Positions 8,501 through 16,990 of a stretch of 64,000 nucleotides of DNA are shown here, piece after piece. How positions within the stretch are numbered: position 1 is the stretch's first letter; each line of letters opens with the position of its first letter. The translations under genes were made by a program, and so were the position numbers. A model generated the notes under the pieces. The model searched no databases. It saw nothing but the letters and a program-made list of their open reading frames with translations, and was not told the DNA's origin. This DNA is from Chromobacterium sphagni (GTDB lineage Bacteria > Pseudomonadota > Gammaproteobacteria > Burkholderiales > Chromobacteriaceae): positions 310,001 to 374,000 of the forward strand of contig NZ_MKCT01000001.1 in the NCBI RefSeq assembly GCF_001855555.1. Reading direction: 5' to 3'.

Positions 8501-8875
8501 ATGGCATTGCAAGAATACGCCGGAGCCATCGTCCTGGAAGTGGACGGCAAGGAAGTCGAGGTCGTCGACCTCAGCATCAGCACCAAGACCGGGCGCAAGC
8601 CGGTCAAGACGATGAACAGCACCGGCCGCCTGAAAGGTTTCGCGCGCGGCATTTCCGAGTATGAGCTGTCGGCAACGGTCGTCATCCCGCTGACTGGCGA
8701 TCTGGACTGGGAGGCCATAGAAGGAGCCAAGCTGACGATTCACCCGGTCAAGCCAGGCGGCAAGCGGGAGAGCTACCTCGACTGCTTCTCGCTGGAGGTC
8801 GGCGACAAGTTCAGCGTCGACAACGAAGCGCGGCGCGACCTGAAACTGCAATCTCTGAGAAAGGTAACCGAATGA
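8501..8875 (+). CDS. Tail tube protein, Mu gpM-like
   Basis: A 124-residue tube subunit lying directly after the sheath gene. ISTKTGRKPVKTMNSTGR and GFARGISEYELSATVVIP are typical of Mu M tube proteins. It polymerises on the tape measure inside the sheath. A good ribosome site (AAGGAAAGGAG) precedes the ATG. The stop overlaps the next ATG. Confidence 0.93.
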   Translation: MALQEYAGAIVLEVDGKEVEVVDLSISTKTGRKPVKTMNSTGRLKGFARGISEYELSATVVIPLTGDLDWEAIEGAKLTIHPVKPGGKRESYLDCFSLEVGDKFSVDNEARRDLKLQSLRKVTE

Positions 8876-9252
8876 TGACGATCTCCAATGCGTTGCTGTA
8901 CGGGGTGGAATACCCGGCCGGCTCCGGTCAGCTGCACTACGAATTCGAGCTGCGCCTGCCTACCGTGCACGACAACATCGAAGCCATCCATGCCGTCGGC
9001 GTCGAAAGCAATCTGCAGCTGAACCTGGACATGTTCGCGCGCACGCTGGTCCGCCTGGGCACCATCCCGGCCGAGGCCATCACCCTGGAGCTGCTGGAAG
9101 GGATGGTCGACGACGACTACGACGTCCTGGCCCAGGCGCGGAGCGAGCTCAAAAAAAAGCGGATGCGGCCGAGCAGCACGTCGCCGGCATCCGGCGCGCC
9201 ATCGTCGCTCTCGGCCGATACGGCATTCCCGAGTCCCGAGCCGTCCAACTGA
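8872..9252 (+). CDS. Tail assembly chaperone, short form (Mu gp41-like)
   Basis: A 126-residue product of the zero frame. Residues about 1-95 match small tail assembly chaperones (SNALLYGVEYP, HYEFELRLPTVHDNIEA, LVRLGTIP, DDDYDVLAQARSELKKK). After the Lys run the zero frame gives a Ser/Pro-rich tail without family character. The conserved continuation is in the -1 frame, so this is the normal-termination product of a frameshifting gene. Confidence 0.85.
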   Translation: MMTISNALLYGVEYPAGSGQLHYEFELRLPTVHDNIEAIHAVGVESNLQLNLDMFARTLVRLGTIPAEAITLELLEGMVDDDYDVLAQARSELKKKRMRPSSTSPASGAPSSLSADTAFPSPEPSN

Positions 9253-9386
9253 CCGCCAGCGAGCTGGAGGGGTATCTCGACGCCATCGTGCAGCTGCAAG
9301 GCAAGCGATCCGGCCGTAACAACAGGCCGGCCGATGGCGTCGAGACCCGCCGCATTACTTCCCAACGCCTGAAGGCTCCCAGATGA
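8872..9386 (+). CDS. Tail assembly chaperone, long form made by -1 frameshift
   Basis: Eight A residues at 9151-9158 followed by G create A_AAA_AAG in the zero frame (9153-9159), a strong bacterial -1 slip site. Moving to the -1 frame there gives KKADAAEQHVAGIRRAIVAL and continues with VQLTASELEGYLDAIVQLQ to a TGA at 9384-9386, which overlaps the tape-measure ATG. Many tailed phages make a long chaperone this way, in a fixed ratio to the short one, to fold the tape measure. The heptamer, the open -1 frame and the gene order agree. Confidence 0.82.
9151..9159 (+). promoter_or_regulatory. Programmed -1 ribosomal frameshift site, A AAA AAG
   Basis: AAAAAAAAG occurs in the tail chaperone gene just before the zero frame loses family similarity. 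The codons AAA (9154-9156) and AAG (9157-9159) can both re-pair in the -1 frame. This is seen directly in the sequence; use by ribosomes is inferred from the same arrangement in other phages. Confidence 0.8.
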
Positions 9387-11769
9387 AGAACATGGAGTTG
9401 GCCCTGGTCATGCGCTTCCGCGACATGTCGTCGCGGGGCGCAAGCCAGGCGCTGCAGGATCTGACCGCCAAGACCAAAGAGGCAACAGCGGCGGGCCAAC
9501 AGCTCGGCAAGGCATCGACGGGCCTGTCGTATGCCGCCCGCGTGTCTCAAGCCGGGTCCGCCGCCATGCAGCAGCTGGCCACGTCGACCCAGCTGGCCAG
9601 CGCCTCGACCGAGCAACTGGGCCAGGCCAGCCGCACCCTGATCTCCACCACCCGCATACCGCTGGCCGGCGCGGCGGCGATGCAGCAGCTGGCGCAGCAG
9701 ACCGGCGTCGCCGAGCGCGCCGTGATCGGGCTGTCGCGCGAAAACCAGCGCGCGGCTGCCGCGCGCGAACTGCTGGGCGTGCGCGCCGAGAACGCTATTC
9801 AGCGCGAGATCCAGCAAACCGAGGCCGCATACAAGCGCCTGGCGGCGATGGGCACTCTGTCCGCCCGCGAGCAGGCCCGCGCCTATGACGCCATGCGCGC
9901 CAAGGTTGCTGGCCTGCGCCAGGAACTGTCAGGCGTCAGCCAGCTGCAGCGCGGCATGACGGCCGGAGCCAAGGGACTGATGGCCGGCGTGGGTGGTGTG
10001 ATGGCCGGCAAGGCGGTGCTGGCAAGCCCGATGCGGCGAGTAGCCGACTACGACATGCGGCTGGCGAACATGGCCAATACCGCGTTCAACGAGACCGAGC
10101 TCGAGGGCCGCAAACTATCGGTAGACGAGCAACTGCAGCGACGCCGCTCAGGCAAGGCGCAACTGGAAGGCTATATCCGTACTGCCACCCAGGAAGGTGG
10201 CACCCGCGACGACAATGCGACGGCTCTGGACAAGTTGATCGCACGCGGCATCTTCAGCCCCCAGGAAGCCGGCAAGCTGTTGCCGATGATCAGCAAAGCC
10301 GCCACAGCTGCAGGGTCTAGCGCCGAGGAAATGACGGGCGTGGTGATGGCGGCGGTCCAAAACGCAAAGATACCGGTCGACCAGATCCCGAAGGCGTTGG
10401 GCATGGCGCTGAAGGCGGGCCAGCTGGGCGGCTTCGAATTGAAGGATATGGCCACCTGGCTGCCTAAGATGCTGGCCATGGGCGGCGCGGCTGGCTTACG
10501 AGGCACCGATGGCCTGGCCAAGATACTGGCGCTCAGCCAAATGGCGGTAACGGCGGCAGGCAGCCCCGATGAAGCCGGCAATAACGTCGTCAACTTCCTA
10601 CAGAAAATCACTTCCGCCGATACGGCGAGCGACTTCAAGAAAATCAGCGCCCGCACCATGGGCGATAAAAAGAAAGGCGAAAAAGGGATCGATCTCTACG
10701 GCACCTTGATGGAGGCCAGGTCCAAGGGGATGGACTCCATTGATGCCTTTACATCCCTGGTAGGCAAGGTCGCAAAAGCCGACCCGGCGTTTGCCAAACT
10801 GCAGAAGCAAACAGAAGCGGCAAAGGACGATAAAGATAAAACGGCCATGTATGGCAGCATGGCCGATATCTTGATGGCGAAAGGGATTGGCAAAACACTT
10901 CAAGACCGCCAAGCGCTGCTCGGCATTCTGCCTGTTTTATTTGACCCGGCTAAGCTGCAGAAACTGACAGAACAGACCCGTGTCGGCGGCGAGCAGGACG
11001 TTGAAATCAATCAAAGATTCATCAAAGAACAGGCTGGTTTCAAGCTGGAGCAAATGAATAATGTCTGGGAACAAGGGCAATATGACTCCATCGGAAAATT
11101 CAACAATGCGGTCGGAGACGTTGCTGGCAAACTAGCCGATTATGGCGCGCAATACCCAGGATTGACTGCCGCTCTGGCGGGCGCAACAACGGCTGTCAGC
11201 GCCTTGGCCGCCGCCGCTGCCGCTGCCGCGTTACCTATGCTGCTCTCCAGCAAGATTCCAGGGCTCGACGGAGGCACCGGCGCTGGCAGCGGTGCCGCCA
11301 CCGCGACAGGCGGTGCGCTCAGGGCGGCCGGCGGCGTCGGGCTGGCCGCTGCAGCTGGCTATGGCATTGGCAGCCTGCTCAATGCAGGCATCACCGCGGC
11401 ACTAACCGCCACCAACGATGGCAAAGAGCGCACCCTAGGTACTTGGGTCTATGACCTACTGCATCGTGATGAAGACGCGAAGCTGACTGCTCCGACCCCG
11501 CTCTTGAAACACAACCAATCCGCTGCTGGCCCTGCAACGCGCAATGCACCAAACCCGGCTGCGCCGATCCCCAAACTGCAGCCGCGGTGCCCCAGCTCGA
11601 TATGCTGCAGGCAGCCGTCAACGCCTCAACCAAACTGGACCTGGCCGCGCAGCACATCGTCCAGGCCAGCCAGCGGCCTATCCCGATCAACGTCAAGGTG
11701 GATGTGCAGAACGGCAATATCGTCGCCGCCGTGAACGCGGTGAACTCCCAAACCGCGAGGAGGAACTGA
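9383..11769 (+). CDS. Tape measure protein, Mu gp42-like, with apparent frameshift near its 3' end
   Basis: A protein of about 795 residues that sets tail length. It has long Ala/Gln/Glu helices at the start, a glycine-rich membrane-like stretch near residues 200-215, a central domain with KLIARGIFSPQEAGKLLP, and Ala/Gly-rich hydrophobic segments near 590-670. The first frame runs on to a stop at 11732-11734, but its last 50 residues are Ser/Arg/Pro nonsense. The natural ending, with LDMLQAAVNASTKLDL and PINVKVDVQNGNIVAAVNAV, is in the -1 frame and ends in TGATG with the next gene. One extra base around 11569-11582 would join the two. This is either a real mutation that would impair tails or a sequencing error. 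Confidence 0.85.
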
Positions 11770-13157
11770 TGGCCTGGGACAAAACCCTGCTGGACGCCAG
11801 CTGGCGCGGCGTGAAGTTCGATTGCGTCAAAACCCAGGACAGCTCCCAGCGCGCCACCGCCAGTCACGAATACCCCTACCTGGACGGCGCGGACGTGGAG
11901 GACTTGGGCCGCCGCGCGCGCCGCGTGCAGATCTCGGCCGTGTTCGTCGGCAATGATTACGAGAACCGCCTGCAGGCGTTCCTCCAGGAGCTGGACAAGC
12001 CGGGGTCGGGCGAACTGATACACCCGGTATTCGGCAGCATCAAACACGCCCAGCTGTTGGACTACGACATCGTCCACGAGGCGGACAGCCGAGACTACTG
12101 CCAGGTGGCGCTGGCCTTTGTCGAGGCCACGCCCGGCAATCCGTTTTTCGTGCAACAGCTGCCGGTGCAAAAGGCCCAGGCGATAACGCAATTCACCGCC
12201 GCCGCGCAAAACCAGGGCATTGAGGCGTTTGGCCTGGCGCTAGGAGCAATCAACAGTGCCAATGCGAACCTGGCCAGGCTGAACGGGCTGCGCAATATGC
12301 TGGCCGGCACCCTGGGGGCGATCAAAGGCCAGGTACGCGGCATGGTGGGCGGCATGCTGGATGTCCTGGACTTTCCCCGAGCGTTCGCCGCCGACGTGTT
12401 TGGCGCATTTGGCGGCTTGGCGGATTTGCGCAGCTTTGACCCCGCCGTTCTGATGAGCGATTGGCGCGGCCTGGGTTTGCAGCTGGACGCTATCGTCAAA
12501 CTGCCCCGGCAAGTCAGCAATGGCGAGATCGCCAGCGGCGGGAGCGCGGGAGCGGATACGTCGGACACTGGTACGCCGGGAACCGGGGGCGATGGCGGCA
12601 CGCCAGGAACGGGCACCCCTAGGCCGGGCAGCGATCCAGGCACGGGCGGAACACCAGGCAATTCTGGCACGCTGCCGGTGATCATCAGCGCCCGGCCGCT
12701 GCCGGCGTACCCCGCAGACGTCGACCTGGTCGAAGCTGTGCTGCAGGTCGGCGCGGCCACAACCAAAGCGGACACGGCCAGCGAGATACTGGCGGCCGAG
12801 GCCGACCAGCCGGTGCTATCGCCGGCCGAGATTGAGCAGATCGCCAACGATACCCGCTCAAGCGTCCAGGACGCCATAGACGCGATCCGCGCCACGCTGC
12901 CGATGGAACAGGCCCGGCCGGTTGTCGAGGCGCTGAAGGATGTCGCCAGCAGCGTGCAGGATGCTGCCGAAGTTGTGATCGCGGCGCGGCCGCCGTTGCA
13001 GACGCGGGTGGTAGAAGCGCCTGGCAATCTGCACCTGGTCGCGTTCCGTTGGTACGGCGACTACACCCGTGCCCAGGAGCTGGCCCGCCTCAACCCGCAA
13101 CTACGCAACCCCAATGCGATAGCCACAGGAGATGTCCTGCATGCCTACGCCCGATAG
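11769..13157 (+). CDS. DNA circularisation / baseplate hub protein, Mu gpN-like
   Basis: A 462-residue protein with the N-terminal gpN domain (TLLDASWRGVKFDCVKTQDS, HEYPYLDGADVEDLGRRARR, VFGSIKHAQLLDYD), residues about 1-125. Residues about 257-301 are a low-complexity Gly/Thr/Pro linker. The C-terminal 50 residues (LHLVAFRWYGDYTRAQELAR) resemble a LysM-like module. In Mu, N is part of the baseplate and was linked to protection of injected DNA ends. The start overlaps the tape-measure stop (TGATG) and the end overlaps gpP by 17 bases. Confidence 0.9.
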   Translation: MAWDKTLLDASWRGVKFDCVKTQDSSQRATASHEYPYLDGADVEDLGRRARRVQISAVFVGNDYENRLQAFLQELDKPGSGELIHPVFGSIKHAQLLDYDIVHEADSRDYCQVALAFVEATPGNPFFVQQLPVQKAQAITQFTAAAQNQGIEAFGLALGAINSANANLARLNGLRNMLAGTLGAIKGQVRGMVGGMLDVLDFPRAFAADVFGAFGGLADLRSFDPAVLMSDWRGLGLQLDAIVKLPRQVSNGEIASGGSAGADTSDTGTPGTGGDGGTPGTGTPRPGSDPGTGGTPGNSGTLPVIISARPLPAYPADVDLVEAVLQVGAATTKADTASEILAAEADQPVLSPAEIEQIANDTRSSVQDAIDAIRATLPMEQARPVVEALKDVASSVQDAAEVVIAARPPLQTRVVEAPGNLHLVAFRWYGDYTRAQELARLNPQLRNPNAIATGDVLHAYAR

Positions 13158-14268
13158 TCGTTTGCTACACCCCTCCGGGGACAACGCCGTCAATTTGATG
13201 GTCGGCGGCCACGTGCACCGCAACTGGAACAGCTACGAGATCGACTCCGACCTGCTGATTCCGGCCGACGCCTGGAGCGTGTCCCTGGGCCTGGCCGACG
13301 GCAAGATCCCGGCCATGGTCGCCCCCGGCGCGGAAGTGATGGTGCGCATCGGCAACGACACGGTGCTCAGCGGCCGCATCGACGATATCGACGACCACAT
13401 CCACAAAGAGGGACACTCGCTGACCCTGCGCGGCCGCGACGGCGCGGCGGTGCTTGTGGACTGCTCGGCTCCCATATTCACCGCCAAGATGGCGACGCTA
13501 GCCGAGGTGGTGGCCAGCGTGGTGCGGCCGCTGGGCGTACGCAAGATCCGCATCGACGCCGACCGCGCCGGTACGGCGGAGAAGGTCAATGTCGAGCCGG
13601 GCGACACCGCCTGGGATACCCTGGTGCATGCCGCCGAGGCCAACGGCCTGTGGCCCTGGTTCGAGCCGGACGGCACCCTGGTGATTGGCGGCCCCGACTA
13701 CAGCGCGCCACCGGTCGCCTCTCTGGTGATGCGGCACAACGGCAAGGGCAACAACGTGCTGAGCCTGAAGCGCAGCCGCAGCATGGCCGAGCGCTATTCC
13801 GACATCACGGTCCTCGGCCAGTCGCACGGCACCTCGGTAGAGAACGGCAAACATGCGATCAAGAGCACGGTGCGGGACAGCGCCATGTCCATCTACCGGC
13901 CCAAGGTGAAGGTCGATCATGACGCCGAGAGCGCCGAGTCAGCGCGGGCCAGGGCCAGGAAGATACTGTCAGACGGGCGGCTGAAGGGGCTGACCCTGGT
14001 AGCCGAGGTCGCGGGGCACCGCACCAGCGGCGGCCAGCTGTGGCAGCCAGGACAGCGCATTCATGTCATCTGCGAGCCGCTGGGCATCGATGCGACGTTC
14101 TTCCTGATGGCGCGCACCATCCAGGGCGGCCGCGCCACCGGTACCATTACCCGGCTGACGCTGAAGGAAGACAAGCTGTGGGTGCTGGACGCCCACCCGC
14201 ACAAGCGCAAGCACCGGCGCGGCAAGAACGCCTCGGCCGGTCTAGAAGCGGTGGACGTCAGCCAATGA
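13141..14268 (+). CDS. Baseplate hub protein, Mu gpP-like
   Basis: A 375-residue P-type (gp27-like) hub protein. Blocks include VNLMVGGHVHRNWNSYEIDS at the start, LTLRGRDGAAVLVDCSAP, ANGLWPWFEPDGTL and a C-terminal GTITRLTLKEDKL strand. The ATG at 13141 is preferred over that at 13132 because AGGAG (13127-13131) is nine bases away from it and directly touches the other. The hub connects tube, spike and baseplate wedges. Confidence 0.93.
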   Translation: MPTPDSRLLHPSGDNAVNLMVGGHVHRNWNSYEIDSDLLIPADAWSVSLGLADGKIPAMVAPGAEVMVRIGNDTVLSGRIDDIDDHIHKEGHSLTLRGRDGAAVLVDCSAPIFTAKMATLAEVVASVVRPLGVRKIRIDADRAGTAEKVNVEPGDTAWDTLVHAAEANGLWPWFEPDGTLVIGGPDYSAPPVASLVMRHNGKGNNVLSLKRSRSMAERYSDITVLGQSHGTSVENGKHAIKSTVRDSAMSIYRPKVKVDHDAESAESARARARKILSDGRLKGLTLVAEVAGHRTSGGQLWQPGQRIHVICEPLGIDATFFLMARTIQGGRATGTITRLTLKEDKLWVLDAHPHKRKHRRGKNASAGLEAVDVSQ

Positions 14269-14891
14269 TCAACGACATCGACAAACGTATCAGCCGCGCA
14301 CTATCCGGTGTGCGCCAGGCTTTCCGCAGTGTGCTGACGCGGGTGAACAGCGCCAGCTCCGTGCAGCTGGTTCAGGCCGACGCGCTGGCCGGCGAACAGC
14401 TGCAGGACAACGAGCTGTTCCAGCAATATGGCTACACCTCCAACCCGCCGCCCGGCACCATGGCCGTGGTGCTGCCGATGGGCGGCCGCACCAGCCACGG
14501 CATCATCATCGCCACCGAGCATGGTAACTACCGCCTGCAGGCGCTCAAGCCCGGCGAGGTGGCGCTCTACACCGACGAAGGGGCCAAGGTCGTACTGAAA
14601 CGCGGCCGGGTGATTGAGACCGACTGCGACGTCTTCCGGGTCAACTGCAAGCAATGGGAAGTCAACGCCAGCGGACAAGCCAACTTCAATACGCCGGTCC
14701 TGACCGTCAGCGCGGTCCTAACCGCTCAGGGGCAGATCAACGGCAACGGCGGACTGGCGATCCAGGGCGGCTCCGGCGCGGCGGTGACGGGCAAGCTGGT
14801 GGCGACGGAGGATGTGGTGGCCAGCGGGAAGAGCTTGGTACATCACAAGCATCCGGGGGATTCTGGTGGCGTGACAGACCCGCCCCTCTAA
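14265..14891 (+). CDS. Baseplate central spike protein, Mu gp45-like
   Basis: A 208-residue spike protein of the gpV/gp45 class. An N-terminal OB-like part has PGTMAVVLPMGGRTSHG and is followed by repeated beta-strand segments expected to form a trimeric beta-helix. Near the C-terminus H194-K-H196 matches the HxH iron site at the tip of Mu and P2 spikes. It starts in an ATGA overlap with gpP. It is the membrane-piercing tip of the contractile tail. Confidence 0.92.
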   Translation: MINDIDKRISRALSGVRQAFRSVLTRVNSASSVQLVQADALAGEQLQDNELFQQYGYTSNPPPGTMAVVLPMGGRTSHGIIIATEHGNYRLQALKPGEVALYTDEGAKVVLKRGRVIETDCDVFRVNCKQWEVNASGQANFNTPVLTVSAVLTAQGQINGNGGLAIQGGSGAAVTGKLVATEDVVASGKSLVHHKHPGDSGGVTDPPL

Positions 14892-14904
14892 AGCGGCATG
14901 AGAT

Positions 14905-14933
14905 TTGAATATCTAAAATCAATGCCATACAGT
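14905..14933 (+). promoter_or_regulatory. Candidate promoter of the second moron
   Basis: TTGAAT (14905-14910), 17 bases, then TACAGT (14928-14933) lies 33 bases before the moron start in an AT-rich gap. GATTT (14902-14906) and AAATC (14916-14920) form a short inverted repeat over the -35 region. Such a separate promoter is expected for a gene expressed in the lysogen. It was called by eye only. Confidence 0.4.
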
Positions 14934-14966
14934 GTATAGCACCGATCACTTAATGAGGGTTGCTAG

Positions 14967-15530
14967 ATGGATGACTTCGATCAGAAGGTCTTTCTTATGG
15001 AGATTGAGGCGCAATGTACTTACGCACTGCATGCAATTCAAAATCTAAATATGGCTATTGGAGGCATACATGCAAATGGCGTAGATCAACAGAGAATGAG
15101 ATATCTCTTGCGTGAGACGTTTCGCTCCCTTCATAGCTTTCTAAGCCATACAAGCAATATTTCGAAAATGATATGGCCAATTGATAGCAAAAAGCACCGA
15201 GAGATACGTAACGCAAGAGCCGCTCACCTCAAGACCTTGTTGGAAATCGATGATGAGAACCCGATTAGGAGCAGAGAGCTACGAGATCATCTAGAGCATT
15301 ATGATGAAAGGTTGGACCATTGGGCACAAACCAGTACTCATAAAAATATCGTGGCTGATAACATTGGGGACTGGGGGGCAATTCAGGGACTAGACAGCGG
15401 AGATTTTATGCGTTGGTATGACCCAGCGGATAAAAGCTTCCGCTTCCGTGGAGTCCGATACGACATTAATGAACTGTTTCTAGCTGTTCAGGCGCTTCAC
15501 CAAAAAATCCCTGCAGATTTAAAGCACTGA
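14967..15530 (+). CDS. Moron: putative HEPN-like protein
   Basis: A 187-residue AT-rich gene inserted between the Mu 45 and 46 equivalents. The protein is mostly helical. Residues 103-119 read RELRDHLEHYDERLDHW, in which R106-x4-H111 matches the Rx4-6H catalytic motif of HEPN ribonucleases, within a helix as in that fold. The first half (LHAIQNLNMAIGGIHAN, LRETFRSLHSFLSHTSNIS) would supply the other helices. HEPN proteins are common toxins and anti-phage effectors, so a superinfection-exclusion role is plausible, but family membership rests on motif and helix pattern only. GAGGG precedes the ATG by seven bases. Confidence 0.7.
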   Translation: MDDFDQKVFLMEIEAQCTYALHAIQNLNMAIGGIHANGVDQQRMRYLLRETFRSLHSFLSHTSNISKMIWPIDSKKHREIRNARAAHLKTLLEIDDENPIRSRELRDHLEHYDERLDHWAQTSTHKNIVADNIGDWGAIQGLDSGDFMRWYDPADKSFRFRGVRYDINELFLAVQALHQKIPADLKH

Positions 15531-15557
15531 AGACCTGCATAAGCTTCGCGCCCCGCC

Positions 15558-15582
15558 CCATGCCCCATAGTCTGGGGCATGG
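15558..15582. promoter_or_regulatory. Perfect 10-bp hairpin covering the gp46 start codon
   Basis: CCATGCCCCA (15558-15567) pairs with TGGGGCATGG (15573-15582) around a five-base loop. The ATG of the gp46-like gene is at 15579-15581, inside the 3' arm, and the adjacent GGGG is the only ribosome-site-like sequence. The arrangement copies that at 3008-3032, also directly behind a moron. No T-run follows. Confidence 0.65.
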
Positions 15583-15929
15583 ACGCTTTCATCGACCCCG
15601 CATCCGGTGACTATGCCGGCACCGCTACTGACACCCTCGCCAACGCCGTCTACCTACGGCTGATGACGCCGCTGGGCAGTTGGTGGGCCGACCCCACGCT
15701 GGGTTCGCGCCTGCATGAGCTGCAGCGCGAGAAAGACACCGGCCGTGTCGACATGCTTGCCCGTCAGTACAGCGAACAGGCGCTGCAGCCGCTGTTGGCT
15801 GACGGCCGCGCCAACCGGGTCGATGTCTCCACCCACCGTCAAACTCCCGGCTGGCTCCACCTGCAGATCACGGTAGAAGACCAGAGCGGCCGCGCCCAGC
15901 TGTTCAACTTACCGGTGAGGGTCGCCTGA
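15579..15929 (+). CDS. Baseplate wedge protein, Mu gp46-like (GP46 / gp25-like)
   Basis: A 116-residue protein of the phage GP46 family, equivalent to T4 gp25, the innermost wedge component. LMTPLGSWWADPTLGSRLHE and the central SEQALQPLLADGRA region are typical. The ATG lies in the hairpin noted above. TGATG couples it to the gp47-like gene. Confidence 0.9.
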   Translation: MDAFIDPASGDYAGTATDTLANAVYLRLMTPLGSWWADPTLGSRLHELQREKDTGRVDMLARQYSEQALQPLLADGRANRVDVSTHRQTPGWLHLQITVEDQSGRAQLFNLPVRVA

Positions 15930-16990
15930 TGCCGTTCACCACCCTAGATATGCGATCTGTCCGCGACGCGCTGCTACGCGATCTGCGCAACCAACGGCCC
16001 GACGTCGACACCACCCCCGACAGCGACTGGTTCGTCCGCGCCACCTCGGTGGCCAGCGCGGTGGAAGGGTTGTACCAGCACCAGGCGTGGCTGACCCGGC
16101 AGATTTTTCCCGATACCGCAGACCGCGATTACCTGGAGCTGCACGCCCGCGTGCGTGGCCTGTCACGCAAGAATGCGGTTGCCGCCGCCGGCCAGTTGCG
16201 GCTGCAGGGCTCTCCCGGTGCGACGGCCCCGGCGGGCCTGACGGCGAAAGCCGCCGGACAAAGCTACACCACCACCCAAGGCGCAACACTGGACGCCAGC
16301 GGCGCGGCTATCGTCACGGTTAATGCCGCCGCGCCTGGTCTGGCCGGCAACATTGCCGCAGGTGCTGTCGCTGAATTGGCGTCGGCCCCGTCCGGCATAG
16401 CCAGCCAGGCGTCAGTGGTCAATATGTCGGGCGGCGCGGACGCCGAGTCGGATGGCGAACTGCTGGCGCGGCTGCTGGAGCTGATCCGCCGTCCACCGGC
16501 CGGCGGCAATCGCTACGACTACCACCGCTGGGCGATGGAGGTGGACGGCGTTACCGCCGCCTATGTCTACCCGCTACGGCGCGGTCTCGGGACGGTCGAC
16601 GTTGCCGTCACCATGGCCGGCGGCGCGCCATCCAGCCAGGTGCTGGCCGCCGTGCAGCAGCATATCGACGACATGCGGCCGGTCACGGCCCGCAATTGCT
16701 TGGTGTTCGCCCCCACGCCGCGCCTGGTCGACCTCGATATCCGGGTGTTGCTGTCCGGCACGACCTTGGCCATCGCGACCGAGCAGGTCAAGGACACGGT
16801 CAGCGGCTATTTTGCCGCGCTGGCCCCCGGAGAAACTGCGGTGCGCAGCCGCATCGAATTGCTGGTCTCGGCCGTTGCCGGCGTGGCTGACCGGCAGATC
16901 ATGACGCCAATAGCCAACGTTGTGCCGAAGGCCGATGCCTCCACGGTCGAGTGGCTGCGCCTTGGCACCGTGAATATGAGGACCATGTGA
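15929..16990 (+). CDS. Baseplate J-like protein, Mu gp47-like
   Basis: A 353-residue baseplate wedge protein of the J family (T4 gp6 class). Characteristic parts are HQAWLTRQIFPDTADRDYLE, an Ala/Gly-rich beta domain with GSPGATAPAGLTAKAAGQSY, a GGADAESDGELLARLLELIR stretch and YDYHRWAMEVDGVTAAYVYP. The start is in a TGATG overlap and the stop overlaps the next ATG in the same way. It forms the ring that holds tail fibres. Confidence 0.93.
   Translation: MPFTTLDMRSVRDALLRDLRNQRPDVDTTPDSDWFVRATSVASAVEGLYQHQAWLTRQIFPDTADRDYLELHARVRGLSRKNAVAAAGQLRLQGSPGATAPAGLTAKAAGQSYTTTQGATLDASGAAIVTVNAAAPGLAGNIAAGAVAELASAPSGIASQASVVNMSGGADAESDGELLARLLELIRRPPAGGNRYDYHRWAMEVDGVTAAYVYPLRRGLGTVDVAVTMAGGAPSSQVLAAVQQHIDDMRPVTARNCLVFAPTPRLVDLDIRVLLSGTTLAIATEQVKDTVSGYFAALAPGETAVRSRIELLVSAVAGVADRQIMTPIANVVPKADASTVEWLRLGTVNMRTM

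Noticed and set aside
11587-11734. Serine/Arg/Pro-rich C-terminus of the tape measure in the first frame
   Set aside because: It has no phage character and ends short of the coupled start of the next gene; the -1 frame is the natural end.
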